In this document: positions 6,609 through 11,557 of the stretch, in pieces
Layout of the letters: every line of letters starts with the position of its first letter
Numbering within the stretch: position 1 is the first letter of the stretch
DNA from: an uncultured bacterium
Lineage (GTDB): Bacteria > Cyanobacteriota > Vampirovibrionia > Gastranaerophilales > Gastranaerophilaceae
Length of the DNA stretch: 11,557 nt
Direction of reading: 5' to 3'
Assembly: GCA_900555175.1 (NCBI GenBank)
Contig: USJT01000012.1
Span: forward strand, 1 to 11,557
The notes under the pieces: model-generated
Database searches by the model: none
Seen by the model: only the letters and a program-made list of their open reading frames with translations
Told to the model about the DNA's origin: nothing
Translations under genes and position numbers: made by a program

Positions 6609-6917
6609 ATGGAAGATTGTATATTTTGTAAAATTATTAACGGTGATTTTAACACGGAATTTGTATATGAAAACGATTATGTAGTTGTGTTTAAAGATAT
6701 AAATCCTAAAGCTCCTATACATCTTCTTGTCGTTCCAAAAGTTCATGTTGCATCATTAAATGAGCTTGAAGATAAAAATTTGATGAGTGAATTGTTGATG
6801 GCTGTTAAAGAAACTACGAAAAAAATAGGTTTGAAATCTTATAAAACATTAATTAATACAGGAAAAGAAGCAGGACAGGAAGTTTTCCATCTGCATATTC
6901 ATATTTTAGGTGAATAA
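6609..6917 (+). CDS. HIT-family (Hint-like) nucleotide hydrolase/transferase
   Basis: A 102-aa histidine-triad protein; Hint-branch members hydrolyse purine nucleoside phosphoramidates and aminoacyl-adenylates. The triad is HLHIH (His94, 96, 98) with the usual upstream NTG (83-85) and GQEVFH (89-94). C4-x-x-C7 with a downstream His (His46 or a triad His) resembles the structural zinc site of many bacterial Hint proteins. The sequence stops at HILGE, about 10 residues before the normal Hint C-terminus with its Trp-Pro-Pro-Gly, so the tail is missing while the catalytic core is complete. AAGGAG just before ATG is a good ribosome binding site. speE follows after 36 nt without a terminator, so the two are probably cotranscribed. 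Confidence 0.88.
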   Translation: MEDCIFCKIINGDFNTEFVYENDYVVVFKDINPKAPIHLLVVPKVHVASLNELEDKNLMSELLMAVKETTKKIGLKSYKTLINTGKEAGQEVFHLHIHILGE

Positions 6918-6953
6918 AATTATAGATATACACATAGATTGAAAGGATAAATA

Positions 6954-7805
6954 ATGAAAAACGGAATAGAAAACGGATATTACCACGAAATTACACCTTC
7001 AGGTTTCGGGATTGCAATTAAGGCAGGAAAAGTGTTATTTTCAAAGCAATCTGATTTTCAAAAAGTAGAAGTTTTTGAAACAGATAGTACACTTGGACGT
7101 GTTTTGACTCTTGATGATTTGATGATGACAACAGAGGGAGATGAATATCATTATCATGAAATGATTGCACATATTCCTATGATGCACCACAAAAATCCTG
7201 AAAGCGTCTTGGTTATTGGCGGAGGCGATGGCGGTACAGTTAGAGAAGTTTTGAAACACAAGTCAGTGAAAAAAGTTGTACTTGCTGAAATTGATGAAAT
7301 GGTAATTGACGCTTGTAAGGAATTTTTACCTACAATTTCTTGCGGTTTGTCTGATCCTCGTGTTGAAATTCAGGTTGGCGATGCAATTGAATTTATAAAA
7401 GATAAAAAGAATGAATATGATATTGTCTTAATTGATTCAACTGATCCTATGGGACCAGGAGAAGGCTTGTTTACCGAAGAATTTTACACTAATGTAAAAA
7501 ATTCATTGAAAAAAGGCGGAATTGTTGCTGCTCAATCAGAAAGCCCGTTTGTAAACAAGGAAGAAATCAGAAAAATGTATAACTTGTTGAAAAAAGTATT
7601 CCCTGTATGTTCAACATATACATCAAATATTCCGACATACCCGGGCGGTTATTGGGCTTGGGCATTTTGCTCTGTTGATGTTGAACCTTTATCTTATTTT
7701 GCTGAAGACAGATATGAAGATATTGTCAAAACTTGCAAAATTTATAACAGAGATTATCATAACGCACGTTTTGCGCTTCCAAATTATTTGAAAGAATTGT
7801 TATAA
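6954..7805 (+). CDS. speE: Spermidine synthase (polyamine aminopropyltransferase)
   Basis: Cytoplasmic enzyme that transfers the aminopropyl group of decarboxylated SAM to putrescine, giving spermidine and methylthioadenosine. The 283 aa are the usual bacterial length. An N-terminal beta domain (1-60) precedes the Rossmann domain with GGGDGG (89-94), AEID (111-114) for the nucleoside ribose, GDAIEF (142-147) and the catalytic/gatekeeping DSTDP (161-165). PTYPGGYWAWAF (227-238) is the conserved C-terminal signature. AAAGGA about 8 nt before ATG sets the start. It follows the HIT gene by 36 nt and is closed by the hairpin at 7828-7870. No other polyamine gene (agmatinase, arginine or SAM decarboxylase) is in the window. 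Confidence 0.95.
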   Translation: MKNGIENGYYHEITPSGFGIAIKAGKVLFSKQSDFQKVEVFETDSTLGRVLTLDDLMMTTEGDEYHYHEMIAHIPMMHHKNPESVLVIGGGDGGTVREVLKHKSVKKVVLAEIDEMVIDACKEFLPTISCGLSDPRVEIQVGDAIEFIKDKKNEYDIVLIDSTDPMGPGEGLFTEEFYTNVKNSLKKGGIVAAQSESPFVNKEEIRKMYNLLKKVFPVCSTYTSNIPTYPGGYWAWAFCSVDVEPLSYFAEDRYEDIVKTCKIYNRDYHNARFALPNYLKELL

Positions 7806-7827
7806 TAATATTTTATAAAATTTGAAA

Positions 7828-7883
7828 AATTGACCTTTGCTCTTTTATCATATTGGGGTAAAGGTCAATTATTATTTATTTAT
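7828..7883 (+). terminator. Long hairpin terminator after speE
   Basis: AATTGACCTTT (7828-7838) pairs perfectly with AAAGGTCAATT (7860-7870). In plus-strand RNA the stem extends a further 5 pairs (7839-7843 with 7855-7859), three of them G-U wobbles, leaving an 11-nt loop. A T-rich ATTATTTATTTAT tail follows. The wobbles would be C-A mismatches in minus-strand RNA, so it acts on the speE transcript. Confidence 0.7.
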
Positions 7884-7891
7884 GATATTAT
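7883..7891 (+). promoter_or_regulatory. Extended -10 element, candidate leaderless promoter of engB
   Basis: TGA followed by TATTAT (7886-7891) ends exactly 6 nt before the ATG at 7898. No Shine-Dalgarno sequence precedes that ATG, and the hairpin just upstream separates this gene from speE, so a local promoter is needed. Confidence 0.4.
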
Positions 7892-7897
7892 AAATTT

Positions 7898-8485
7898 ATG
7901 GCAACAAAGTTTATGCAGGCAAAATTTTTGATAAGTGCAGAAAAATTGAGTCAGTGTCCTGATTATACACTGCCTGAATTTCCGCTTTTGGGACGCTCTA
8001 ATGTCGGGAAATCCTCTTTTATCAATGGGCTTGCAAATCAAAAAAAACTTGCAAAAACCTCAAATACTCCTGGTAAAACAAGATTAATAAACTTTTTTCA
8101 ATTTTCCGATAAGTTTATGATAGCTGATTTGCCGGGATACGGTTATGCAAAAGTCTCTAAAGAAGCTCAAAACAGGTGGCAAAAGTATTTGGAAGAATAT
8201 CTGCTTAAACGTGAACAAATTACATCGCTTGTTCAATTAATCGATGGCAGGCATGATATTCAAAAAAATGATTTTCAAATGAGAGAATGGGTAGAAACTT
8301 ACAATTTGCCGATATTCACTATCGTAACCAAAATGGATTACGTTCCAAAATCCAAAACTCTTAATGTTATAAAAAATATTGAAAAGCAATTTGGCGGAGT
8401 AGTTCTTCCATTTAGTGCAGTCGATAACAGGTATAACGAAAAAATATTTGAACATTTTATGAATTTGAGTAGTCTGAATTCATAA
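7898..8485 (+). CDS. engB: Ribosome biogenesis GTPase YsxC/EngB
   Basis: Cytoplasmic 195-aa TrmE-Era-EngA-EngB-class GTPase needed for late large-subunit assembly. The G motifs are complete: G1 GRSNVGKS (32-39), G2 Thr57 in NTPGKT, G3 DLPG (77-80) with the family's GYGYAKV following, G4 TKMD (144-147) and G5 SA (173-174). Length and N-terminus (FLISAEKLSQCP) match the family. No ribosome binding site precedes the ATG at 7898 or the next Met at 7913, so the start rests on homology and on the -10-like element 6 nt upstream. It stands alone, between the speE terminator and a convergent EF-hand gene. Confidence 0.93.
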   Translation: MATKFMQAKFLISAEKLSQCPDYTLPEFPLLGRSNVGKSSFINGLANQKKLAKTSNTPGKTRLINFFQFSDKFMIADLPGYGYAKVSKEAQNRWQKYLEEYLLKREQITSLVQLIDGRHDIQKNDFQMREWVETYNLPIFTIVTKMDYVPKSKTLNVIKNIEKQFGGVVLPFSAVDNRYNEKIFEHFMNLSSLNS

Positions 8486-8488
8486 AAT

Positions 8489-8518
8489 AAATGACCCTTT
8501 TATAAAAAAGAGCCATTT
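8489..8518 (-). terminator. Terminator of the EF-hand gene, strand set by G-U pairs
   Basis: Arms 8489-8501 and 8506-8518 form an unbroken 13-bp stem with a 4-nt loop in minus-strand RNA, two pairs being G-U. In plus-strand RNA those two positions are A-C mismatches. A short ATTTTAT tail follows on the minus strand. It therefore fits the EF-hand transcript better than engB, though it may weakly serve both. Confidence 0.55.
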
Positions 8519-8572
8519 CCTTTCCAATATGTATCGTTACTAAGTTTAGTGTAAATATATATAGGGATTTTT

Positions 8573-9121
8573 TTAATCGTTATTAGATTTATATTTGTAA
8601 CTCAATAAGCTGTATGTGTCTGAAGATGATGAACTGTCGCCGTAAAATACTGACATATCTGTTGCACGTCTGTTGTTAAATTCATCTTCAACTTCCATTT
8701 TGGCAGAATTTACATCATAGGCAGAAATTTCAGCACTTGTAATTCTTCCGTCATTGTTTGTGTCCATATCATCAAAGTGCTCAAGGATTTTAGACATTGT
8801 GCTTTCTGAAAGTCCGCTTGCTCCTGATGCATAAAGCTGTGTTAATTCTGCTTTAGTCAAGCCTTGAGCTGATATACGGTTTGACAAATTGTTCATCTCA
8901 TCTGCTGTAATAACTCCGTCTCCATCGTTGTCGATAGTTGCAAAGTTGTTTTGAAGATATGATGCAAATGTTTGATTAAGTACTCCGAGATTTGTTGTTT
9001 TGGTTCTTGCTTCAGTCAGGTTTTCTAATGTTAAACCGTTTGGATACTGTGATGCAAGATAGGAGTATGTATTAGTTAATCCGGCATAAACTCCGGATAA
9101 TATTCCGTTATTATTAGCCAT
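8573..9121 (-). CDS. EF-hand calcium-binding protein
   Basis: A 182-aa protein with two canonical 12-residue EF-hand loops. Loop 1 is DNDGDGVITADE (64-75) and loop 2 is DTNNDGRITSAE (120-131); both have acidic or Asn ligands at positions 1, 3 and 5, Gly at 6, Ile at 8 and Glu at 12. Each is flanked by predicted helices, as in a paired calcium-binding unit. The N-terminus (MANNNGILSGVYAG) is not a classical signal peptide, and the C-terminus is Ser-rich (163-167). Start: GAGGT about 8 nt before ATG. It has its own promoter (9154-9181). Calcium binding is strongly indicated; the role and location are unknown, and export by a non-classical route cannot be excluded. Confidence 0.85.
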   Translation of the reverse strand: MANNNGILSGVYAGLTNTYSYLASQYPNGLTLENLTEARTKTTNLGVLNQTFASYLQNNFATIDNDGDGVITADEMNNLSNRISAQGLTKAELTQLYASGASGLSESTMSKILEHFDDMDTNNDGRITSAEISAYDVNSAKMEVEDEFNNRRATDMSVFYGDSSSSSDTYSLLSYKYKSNND

Positions 9122-9153
9122 AATTCTACCTCAATTACTAACTTCTCAAAAAC

Positions 9154-9181
9154 ATGTTAATGATTTTTCTAAAAATGTCAA
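9154..9181 (-). promoter_or_regulatory. Sigma70-type promoter of the EF-hand gene
   Basis: On the minus strand a perfect -35 TTGACA (9181 to 9176) is followed after 16 nt by TAACAT (9159 to 9154). The expected start near 9147 gives a leader of about 25 nt containing the GAGGT ribosome binding site. Confidence 0.6.
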
Positions 9182-9219
9182 ACCCCCAAAAAGATGAGAT
9201 TGTAAAAATATGTAACAAA

Positions 9220-9242
9220 AGAACTTAAAATCTTAAAGTTCT
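9220..9242. repeat. Inverted repeat in the divergent intergenic region
   Basis: AGAACTT (9220-9226) and AAGTTCT (9236-9242) form a 7-bp stem around a 9-nt AT-rich spacer, upstream of the 74-aa gene. There is no T-tail, so it is not a standard terminator. It could be an operator or chance in AT-rich DNA. Confidence 0.35.
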
Positions 9243-9298
9243 GTCGAAATTAAGCCGATATAAATTTTGTTGATAGATTTTATAAGGAGTGTGTACTC

Positions 9299-9523
9299 AT
9301 GGAAGAACAAAATTTTAATGATATGGAAGACTTGATGTTGGATTACGGTGAAATGACAAGCTTTGATTTTAATTCACTTGATTACCAACAAGTTAGAGAG
9401 CTTCAAAATATAACTGACAGCGAATATGCTAAAAAGCCTTATCCGTTTAAATATGGAAATTTTGATTTGGTTGATATGATTCATTCATTCATCACTCAAT
9501 ATCAAAAAAAGGAAAATGCATAA
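9299..9523 (+). CDS. Small acidic protein of unknown function (74 aa)
   Basis: I do not recognise this gene. It encodes a 74-aa soluble acidic protein with an Asp/Glu-rich N-terminal half (EEQNFNDMEDLMLDYGE) and a more hydrophobic C-terminal helix (VDMIHSFITQYQKK). There is no signal peptide, membrane helix or cysteine. Support for it being real is a good ribosome binding site (AAGGAG 9284-9289, 9 nt before ATG) and a following small gene 45 nt away on the same strand with its own Shine-Dalgarno. TATAAA at 9259-9264 is a possible -10. Confidence 0.6.
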   Translation: MEEQNFNDMEDLMLDYGEMTSFDFNSLDYQQVRELQNITDSEYAKKPYPFKYGNFDLVDMIHSFITQYQKKENA

Positions 9524-9568
9524 CTGTTGATTAAATTTGTGTATCTAAAAATCTAAGGGTGAAGTGTT

Positions 9569-9781
9569 ATGAACGATAAACAACTTTTTGAAGATAATTG
9601 TTTTCCAATGTTTTGGTTGGAAGATGAAGAACGTTTCGCAAAGCAGGAGCCGCAAAGGAAGGATTTGCATACCCTGCTTGCGGAACTTGAGGATATCAAA
9701 AATCGAATAGATGAAATAAGTGCAAGAGAATGGCATCTTGCAAGACTTGTGAGATTTCACAAAGAGGGTTTAGCCCCTTAA
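9569..9781 (+). CDS. Small coiled-coil protein of unknown function (70 aa)
   Basis: I do not recognise this gene. The 70-aa product has an acidic, aromatic N-terminus (NCFPMFWLEDEERF) and a strongly helical, heptad-like stretch (DLHTLLAELEDIKNRIDEIS, about 32-51) likely to form a short coiled coil. A basic end follows (ARLVRFHKEG). There is no export signal. AAGGGTG (9555-9561) lies about 8 nt before ATG. It sits 45 nt after the 74-aa gene and is probably in the same transcript, which would end at the terminator at 9856-9889. A minus-strand frame overlaps it (9545-9760), but that frame has no ribosome binding site. Confidence 0.6.
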   Translation: MNDKQLFEDNCFPMFWLEDEERFAKQEPQRKDLHTLLAELEDIKNRIDEISAREWHLARLVRFHKEGLAP

Positions 9782-9790
9782 TAAAAGTTT

Positions 9791-9855
9791 AGACCCCGCA
9801 GTTAAGATCGGCTGCCGAGATTTGGGATAGCTTTAAATTTACATTAACAATACAT
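9791..9855 (+). ncRNA. Candidate structured RNA or 3' UTR small RNA
   Basis: Between the 70-aa gene and the terminator lies a stretch clearly richer in G+C than its surroundings (about 58% over 9791-9826). It can fold: TCGG-CTG-CCGA makes a tight hairpin, flanked by CCC and GGG that can pair around it. No open frame covers it. I match it to no known riboswitch or RNA family. It could be a 3' UTR-derived small RNA released with the terminator hairpin as its 3' end. Confidence 0.3.
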
Positions 9856-9889
9856 AATCGTTGAATTAATTTTTCAACGATTTTTTTTT
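9856..9889 (+). terminator. Strong Rho-independent terminator
   Basis: AATCGTTGAA (9856-9865) pairs with TTCAACGATT (9873-9882) around a 7-nt loop, directly followed by a run of T to 9889. It ends the transcript of the 74-aa and 70-aa genes and isolates the 71-aa gene downstream. Confidence 0.9.
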
Positions 9890-9973
9890 ACTATAAATTC
9901 AATCGAATAGAGGATTAAATCAGACCTTAATTATTATAAAATATAAATGGGTTAAGTAATAGGTAGGGTATCT

Positions 9974-10189
9974 ATGGTCGAGGATGAGTTTTATCCGCAG
10001 AATAACGGAGAAATTTCTGCATCTATAACACAAAGTTGGACTGAACAGGCTATTGAATGCTATTCAATAAAATGTGATTGCTCAAAATGCTCTTTAAAAG
10101 ACGGAAATTACTCTTTTAAATGTCAAATGCCTAAAGTTATTGATATTTTAATCGGTGCGGTAGGCAGACCAAATGTCAACCCCGTATAG
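9974..10189 (+). CDS. Small Cys-rich protein of unknown function (71 aa)
   Basis: I cannot name this family. The 71-aa protein has five cysteines (29, 34, 36, 39, 50) in the pattern C-x4-C-x-C-x2-C-x10-C, in the segment ECYSIKCDCSKC and then YSFKCQMPK. This suggests a small zinc- or iron-binding knuckle. A hydrophobic helix (VIDILIGAVG, about 55-64) follows. There is no signal peptide, so the cysteines are probably in the reducing cytoplasm and bind metal. The upstream GTAGGGT (9963-9969) is a modest ribosome binding site 4 nt before ATG. The gene lies alone between two terminators (9856-9889 and 10232-10261). The conserved-looking Cys spacing makes it more credible than a random small frame. 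Confidence 0.65.
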   Translation: MVEDEFYPQNNGEISASITQSWTEQAIECYSIKCDCSKCSLKDGNYSFKCQMPKVIDILIGAVGRPNVNPV

Positions 10190-10231
10190 TTTACAGCTCC
10201 TTTTTTATTATGTGTAAACGCATCTTTATTT

Positions 10232-10261
10232 GGCGGATTATTTTAATCCGCCTTAATTTTT
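10232..10261 (+). terminator. Rho-independent terminator between convergent genes
   Basis: GGCGGATTA (10232-10240) and TAATCCGCC (10244-10252) form a perfect 9-bp stem with a TTT loop, followed by TTAATTTTTT. It ends the 71-aa gene's transcript. The minus-strand side lacks a U-run, so it is weaker for the converging lipoprotein gene. Confidence 0.85.
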
Positions 10262-10268
10262 TGATAAT

Positions 10269-10952
10269 TTAATGTTCTTCTCTCAAAATTACTATTGTAT
10301 CTTGAATTTCAGTTTTCAAATATTCAAGCTGCTGGTTTATAACATTTTCATTGTATAAATACCCTGCACCGGTGTAGGCAAGATATGGTCTGTATTGTTC
10401 AGCTTCTTTGCGTAAAGTCGCAACTGATTTTGAATGTGTATTCAATTCTAAAAGTTTTAAAAATGAAGTGTAATTACTTTCAGGTTTTCCTGCATATTTG
10501 TTTTGGAGATATTCGACTGTTTTGTTGAAGAAGAAAACTTTTGCATTAAAAATTTGTACATTTTTTTTATCATCTATGCATTGTAAAATATTTTCCAATT
10601 GCGGAAGAATATCACCGTAAATATCGTTTAAATATGGTGAGCGTTTATCCTGCTTGAGCATAATGTTTACAAACGCAGGATTTTCTGTCGGAATTGGCTT
10701 GATTTCATCAGATGAATTAAAATTTTTGGCTTCTTCAAAGGTCGGTTTTATTTTTTGAGTTTCTGTGGTTTTGAAACTTTTGCTAATATCAGGAAGTGTA
10801 CCGACATAGCCGCTACCTTGATTTTGAATTTCTACATTTTCACTTGAGGTAGAATTTTTTGCGGAATCTTTTTTATTACCCCACCAGCCCCAAGCAAAAC
10901 AGCTTGTAACACTTAATGATAAAGCTAAACTTAAAACCAATAATTTTTTCAT
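10269..10952 (-). CDS. Predicted lipoprotein or secreted protein of unknown function
   Basis: A 227-aa exported protein. The N-terminus is a clear signal peptide: MKK, a hydrophobic core (LLVLSLALSLSV), then VTSC (15-18), which fits a lipobox with Cys18 as the lipidated residue. Cleavage after CFA (18-20) by signal peptidase I is the alternative. A Trp/Gly patch (WGWWG) and a low-complexity Ser/Thr/Asn linker (to about 90) precede a helical C-terminal domain (about 95-227) with YLNDIYGDILPQLENIL and YRPYLAYTGAGYLYNE. I recognise no family. No ribosome binding site precedes the ATG; a perfect TATAAT ends 6 nt before it. The preceding gene on this strand (ending at 10999) also appears to be an envelope protein. 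Confidence 0.78.
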   Translation of the reverse strand: MKKLLVLSLALSLSVTSCFAWGWWGNKKDSAKNSTSSENVEIQNQGSGYVGTLPDISKSFKTTETQKIKPTFEEAKNFNSSDEIKPIPTENPAFVNIMLKQDKRSPYLNDIYGDILPQLENILQCIDDKKNVQIFNAKVFFFNKTVEYLQNKYAGKPESNYTSFLKLLELNTHSKSVATLRKEAEQYRPYLAYTGAGYLYNENVINQQLEYLKTEIQDTIVILREEH

Positions 10953-10958
10953 ACTTTT

Positions 10959-10964
10959 ATTATA
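10959..10964 (-). promoter_or_regulatory. Consensus -10, candidate leaderless promoter of the lipoprotein gene
   Basis: TATAAT on the minus strand (10964 to 10959) ends exactly 6 nt before the ATG at 10952, and there is no Shine-Dalgarno sequence. No TG extension and only a poor -35 are visible, so it is weaker than the elements before gph and engB. Confidence 0.4.
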
Positions 10965-10998
10965 ATGATTGTGGTATGAAAATCATCATTTATTTAAT

Positions 10999-11556
10999 TT
11001 AATTTGAAGATTGCTCTTTTACTTTGTGTTTGTAACCGAAAAGGTGCCATTTTTTATGGACAGGACAGAGTACGTTATTTTGTTCGCCGTAATACATTTT
11101 TTCGCCAAATGGTCGAAGTTTTGGATCTCTTTCGTAGAATGCTTTTTTCTTCATACAATAATGAATTTCTTTTCCTTCCATTTTTCTGATTGTGTGAAGT
11201 TTTGATCTTTGTTCTGCGTTTAGTACAGATTTGAATTCATCATCGTATTTTTCGCCTGTTTTTTTCATGCATTTAGAAAGATTTTTTACGACTTTTTCTT
11301 GTTTTTTAATTGCTTGTTTACTTGCATTATGTTTGCACATGTTATCGAGTACAAATTTTTCTTGTTCATATTGTGCAAATATTTTGCCTAATTCTTCGTA
11401 GCGTTTTTTATCAATGACATCTTTGCATTTTTGTTGGTCGTTTGAGAGGTTTAAAACATTGTATAAAGTTGCACGTCTTTTATACATTGATGTCATTAAA
11501 TCCAAACATTTTGTTTGTTTGTTGCAGTCGCAAGTTTGATTTTGATGTTCTGCAAA
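10999..11556 (-). CDS. Cys-rich helical protein, CpxP/Spy-like (5'-partial)
   Basis: The frame is open to the right window edge: codons upstream of the in-frame TTG at 11505 encode 17 more residues including CDC and a further Cys, so the true start and any signal peptide lie outside. The visible 185 residues are mostly helical. The section from LYNVLNLSNDQQ to VLNAEQRSKLHTI has the layout of LTxxQ (Spy/CpxP-type) periplasmic proteins: a Leu-x-Leu-x-x-x-Gln motif, two long charged helices, and a second LNAEQRSKL. A Lys-rich C-terminal tail holds Cys and His residues (HYCMKKK, LCPVHKKWH). If periplasmic, it could sense or buffer envelope stress or metals. The family call is by pattern only. Confidence 0.6.
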   Translation of the reverse strand, partial: FAEHQNQTCDCNKQTKCLDLMTSMYKRRATLYNVLNLSNDQQKCKDVIDKKRYEELGKIFAQYEQEKFVLDNMCKHNASKQAIKKQEKVVKNLSKCMKKTGEKYDDEFKSVLNAEQRSKLHTIRKMEGKEIHYCMKKKAFYERDPKLRPFGEKMYYGEQNNVLCPVHKKWHLFGYKHKVKEQSSN

Positions 11557-11557
11557 A

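Noticed and set aside
9545..9760. 71-aa minus-strand frame
   Set aside because: Antisense to the 70-aa coiled-coil gene, which has a good AAGGGTG site; the minus frame has no supporting signal.
10189..10219. GTTTACA/TGTAAAC inverted repeat after the 71-aa gene
   Set aside because: The loop is 17 nt and the stem 7 bp with no T-tail; the perfect hairpin just downstream explains termination better.
1..11557. CRISPR arrays, tRNA or rRNA genes, insertion sequences, phage genes
   Set aside because: I saw no regularly spaced repeats, cloverleaf-like sequences, transposase motifs or terminal inverted repeats with target duplications.

Overview
The window looks like chromosomal DNA of an AT-rich bacterium (roughly 30% G+C by eye) using the standard code: TGA is a real stop at 977-979. 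Gene content, codon use and several unrecognised families suggest an uncultured gut anaerobe of the Gastranaerophilales (Melainabacteria/Vampirovibrionia). That placement is inference, because no rRNA or other phylogenetic marker is present. I see no transposon, phage, CRISPR array, tRNA or rRNA.

Left region (1-4058, + strand). A tight gene string starts with an MMPL-type exporter cut by the left edge, then a SAM-dependent methyltransferase and an LpxL-like acyltransferase. This trio is typical of the accessory half of arylpolyene-type pigment/lipid clusters; the ketosynthases and carrier proteins would lie upstream of the window. It continues into a gph-like HAD phosphatase and a DtxR/MntR-family metalloregulator, and ends at a strong hairpin (4071-4095).

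Middle region (4138-6464, - strand). An unrecognised multi-pass membrane protein is followed, further upstream on the same strand, by a membrane-anchored serine hydrolase of the class A beta-lactamase/PBP fold. The membrane protein promoter carries a perfect 16-bp palindrome with TTAGG/CCTAA half-sites just downstream of its -10. This is the kind of operator a DtxR-family repressor binds, and the regulator gene ends only about 1.1 kb away. This possible metal-responsive module is the best candidate for something undescribed.

Right-centre (6609-9121). A HIT-family protein and spermidine synthase (speE) form a + strand pair ended by a long hairpin. EngB/YsxC follows on its own, then a convergent EF-hand protein. 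A hairpin between those two is fully paired only in minus-strand RNA, so it probably ends the EF-hand transcript.

Right end (9299-11556). Three small + strand genes of unknown function (74, 70 and 71 aa) flank a GC-richer, foldable non-coding stretch ended by an intrinsic terminator. Two minus-strand envelope genes follow: a predicted lipoprotein or secreted protein, and a Cys-rich, CpxP/Spy-like helical protein cut by the right edge.

Regulation seen across the window: three genes (gph, engB and the lipoprotein) lack a Shine-Dalgarno sequence and have a -10-like hexamer exactly 6 nt before ATG, which suggests leaderless transcripts. The other genes mostly have clear AGGAG-type ribosome binding sites.
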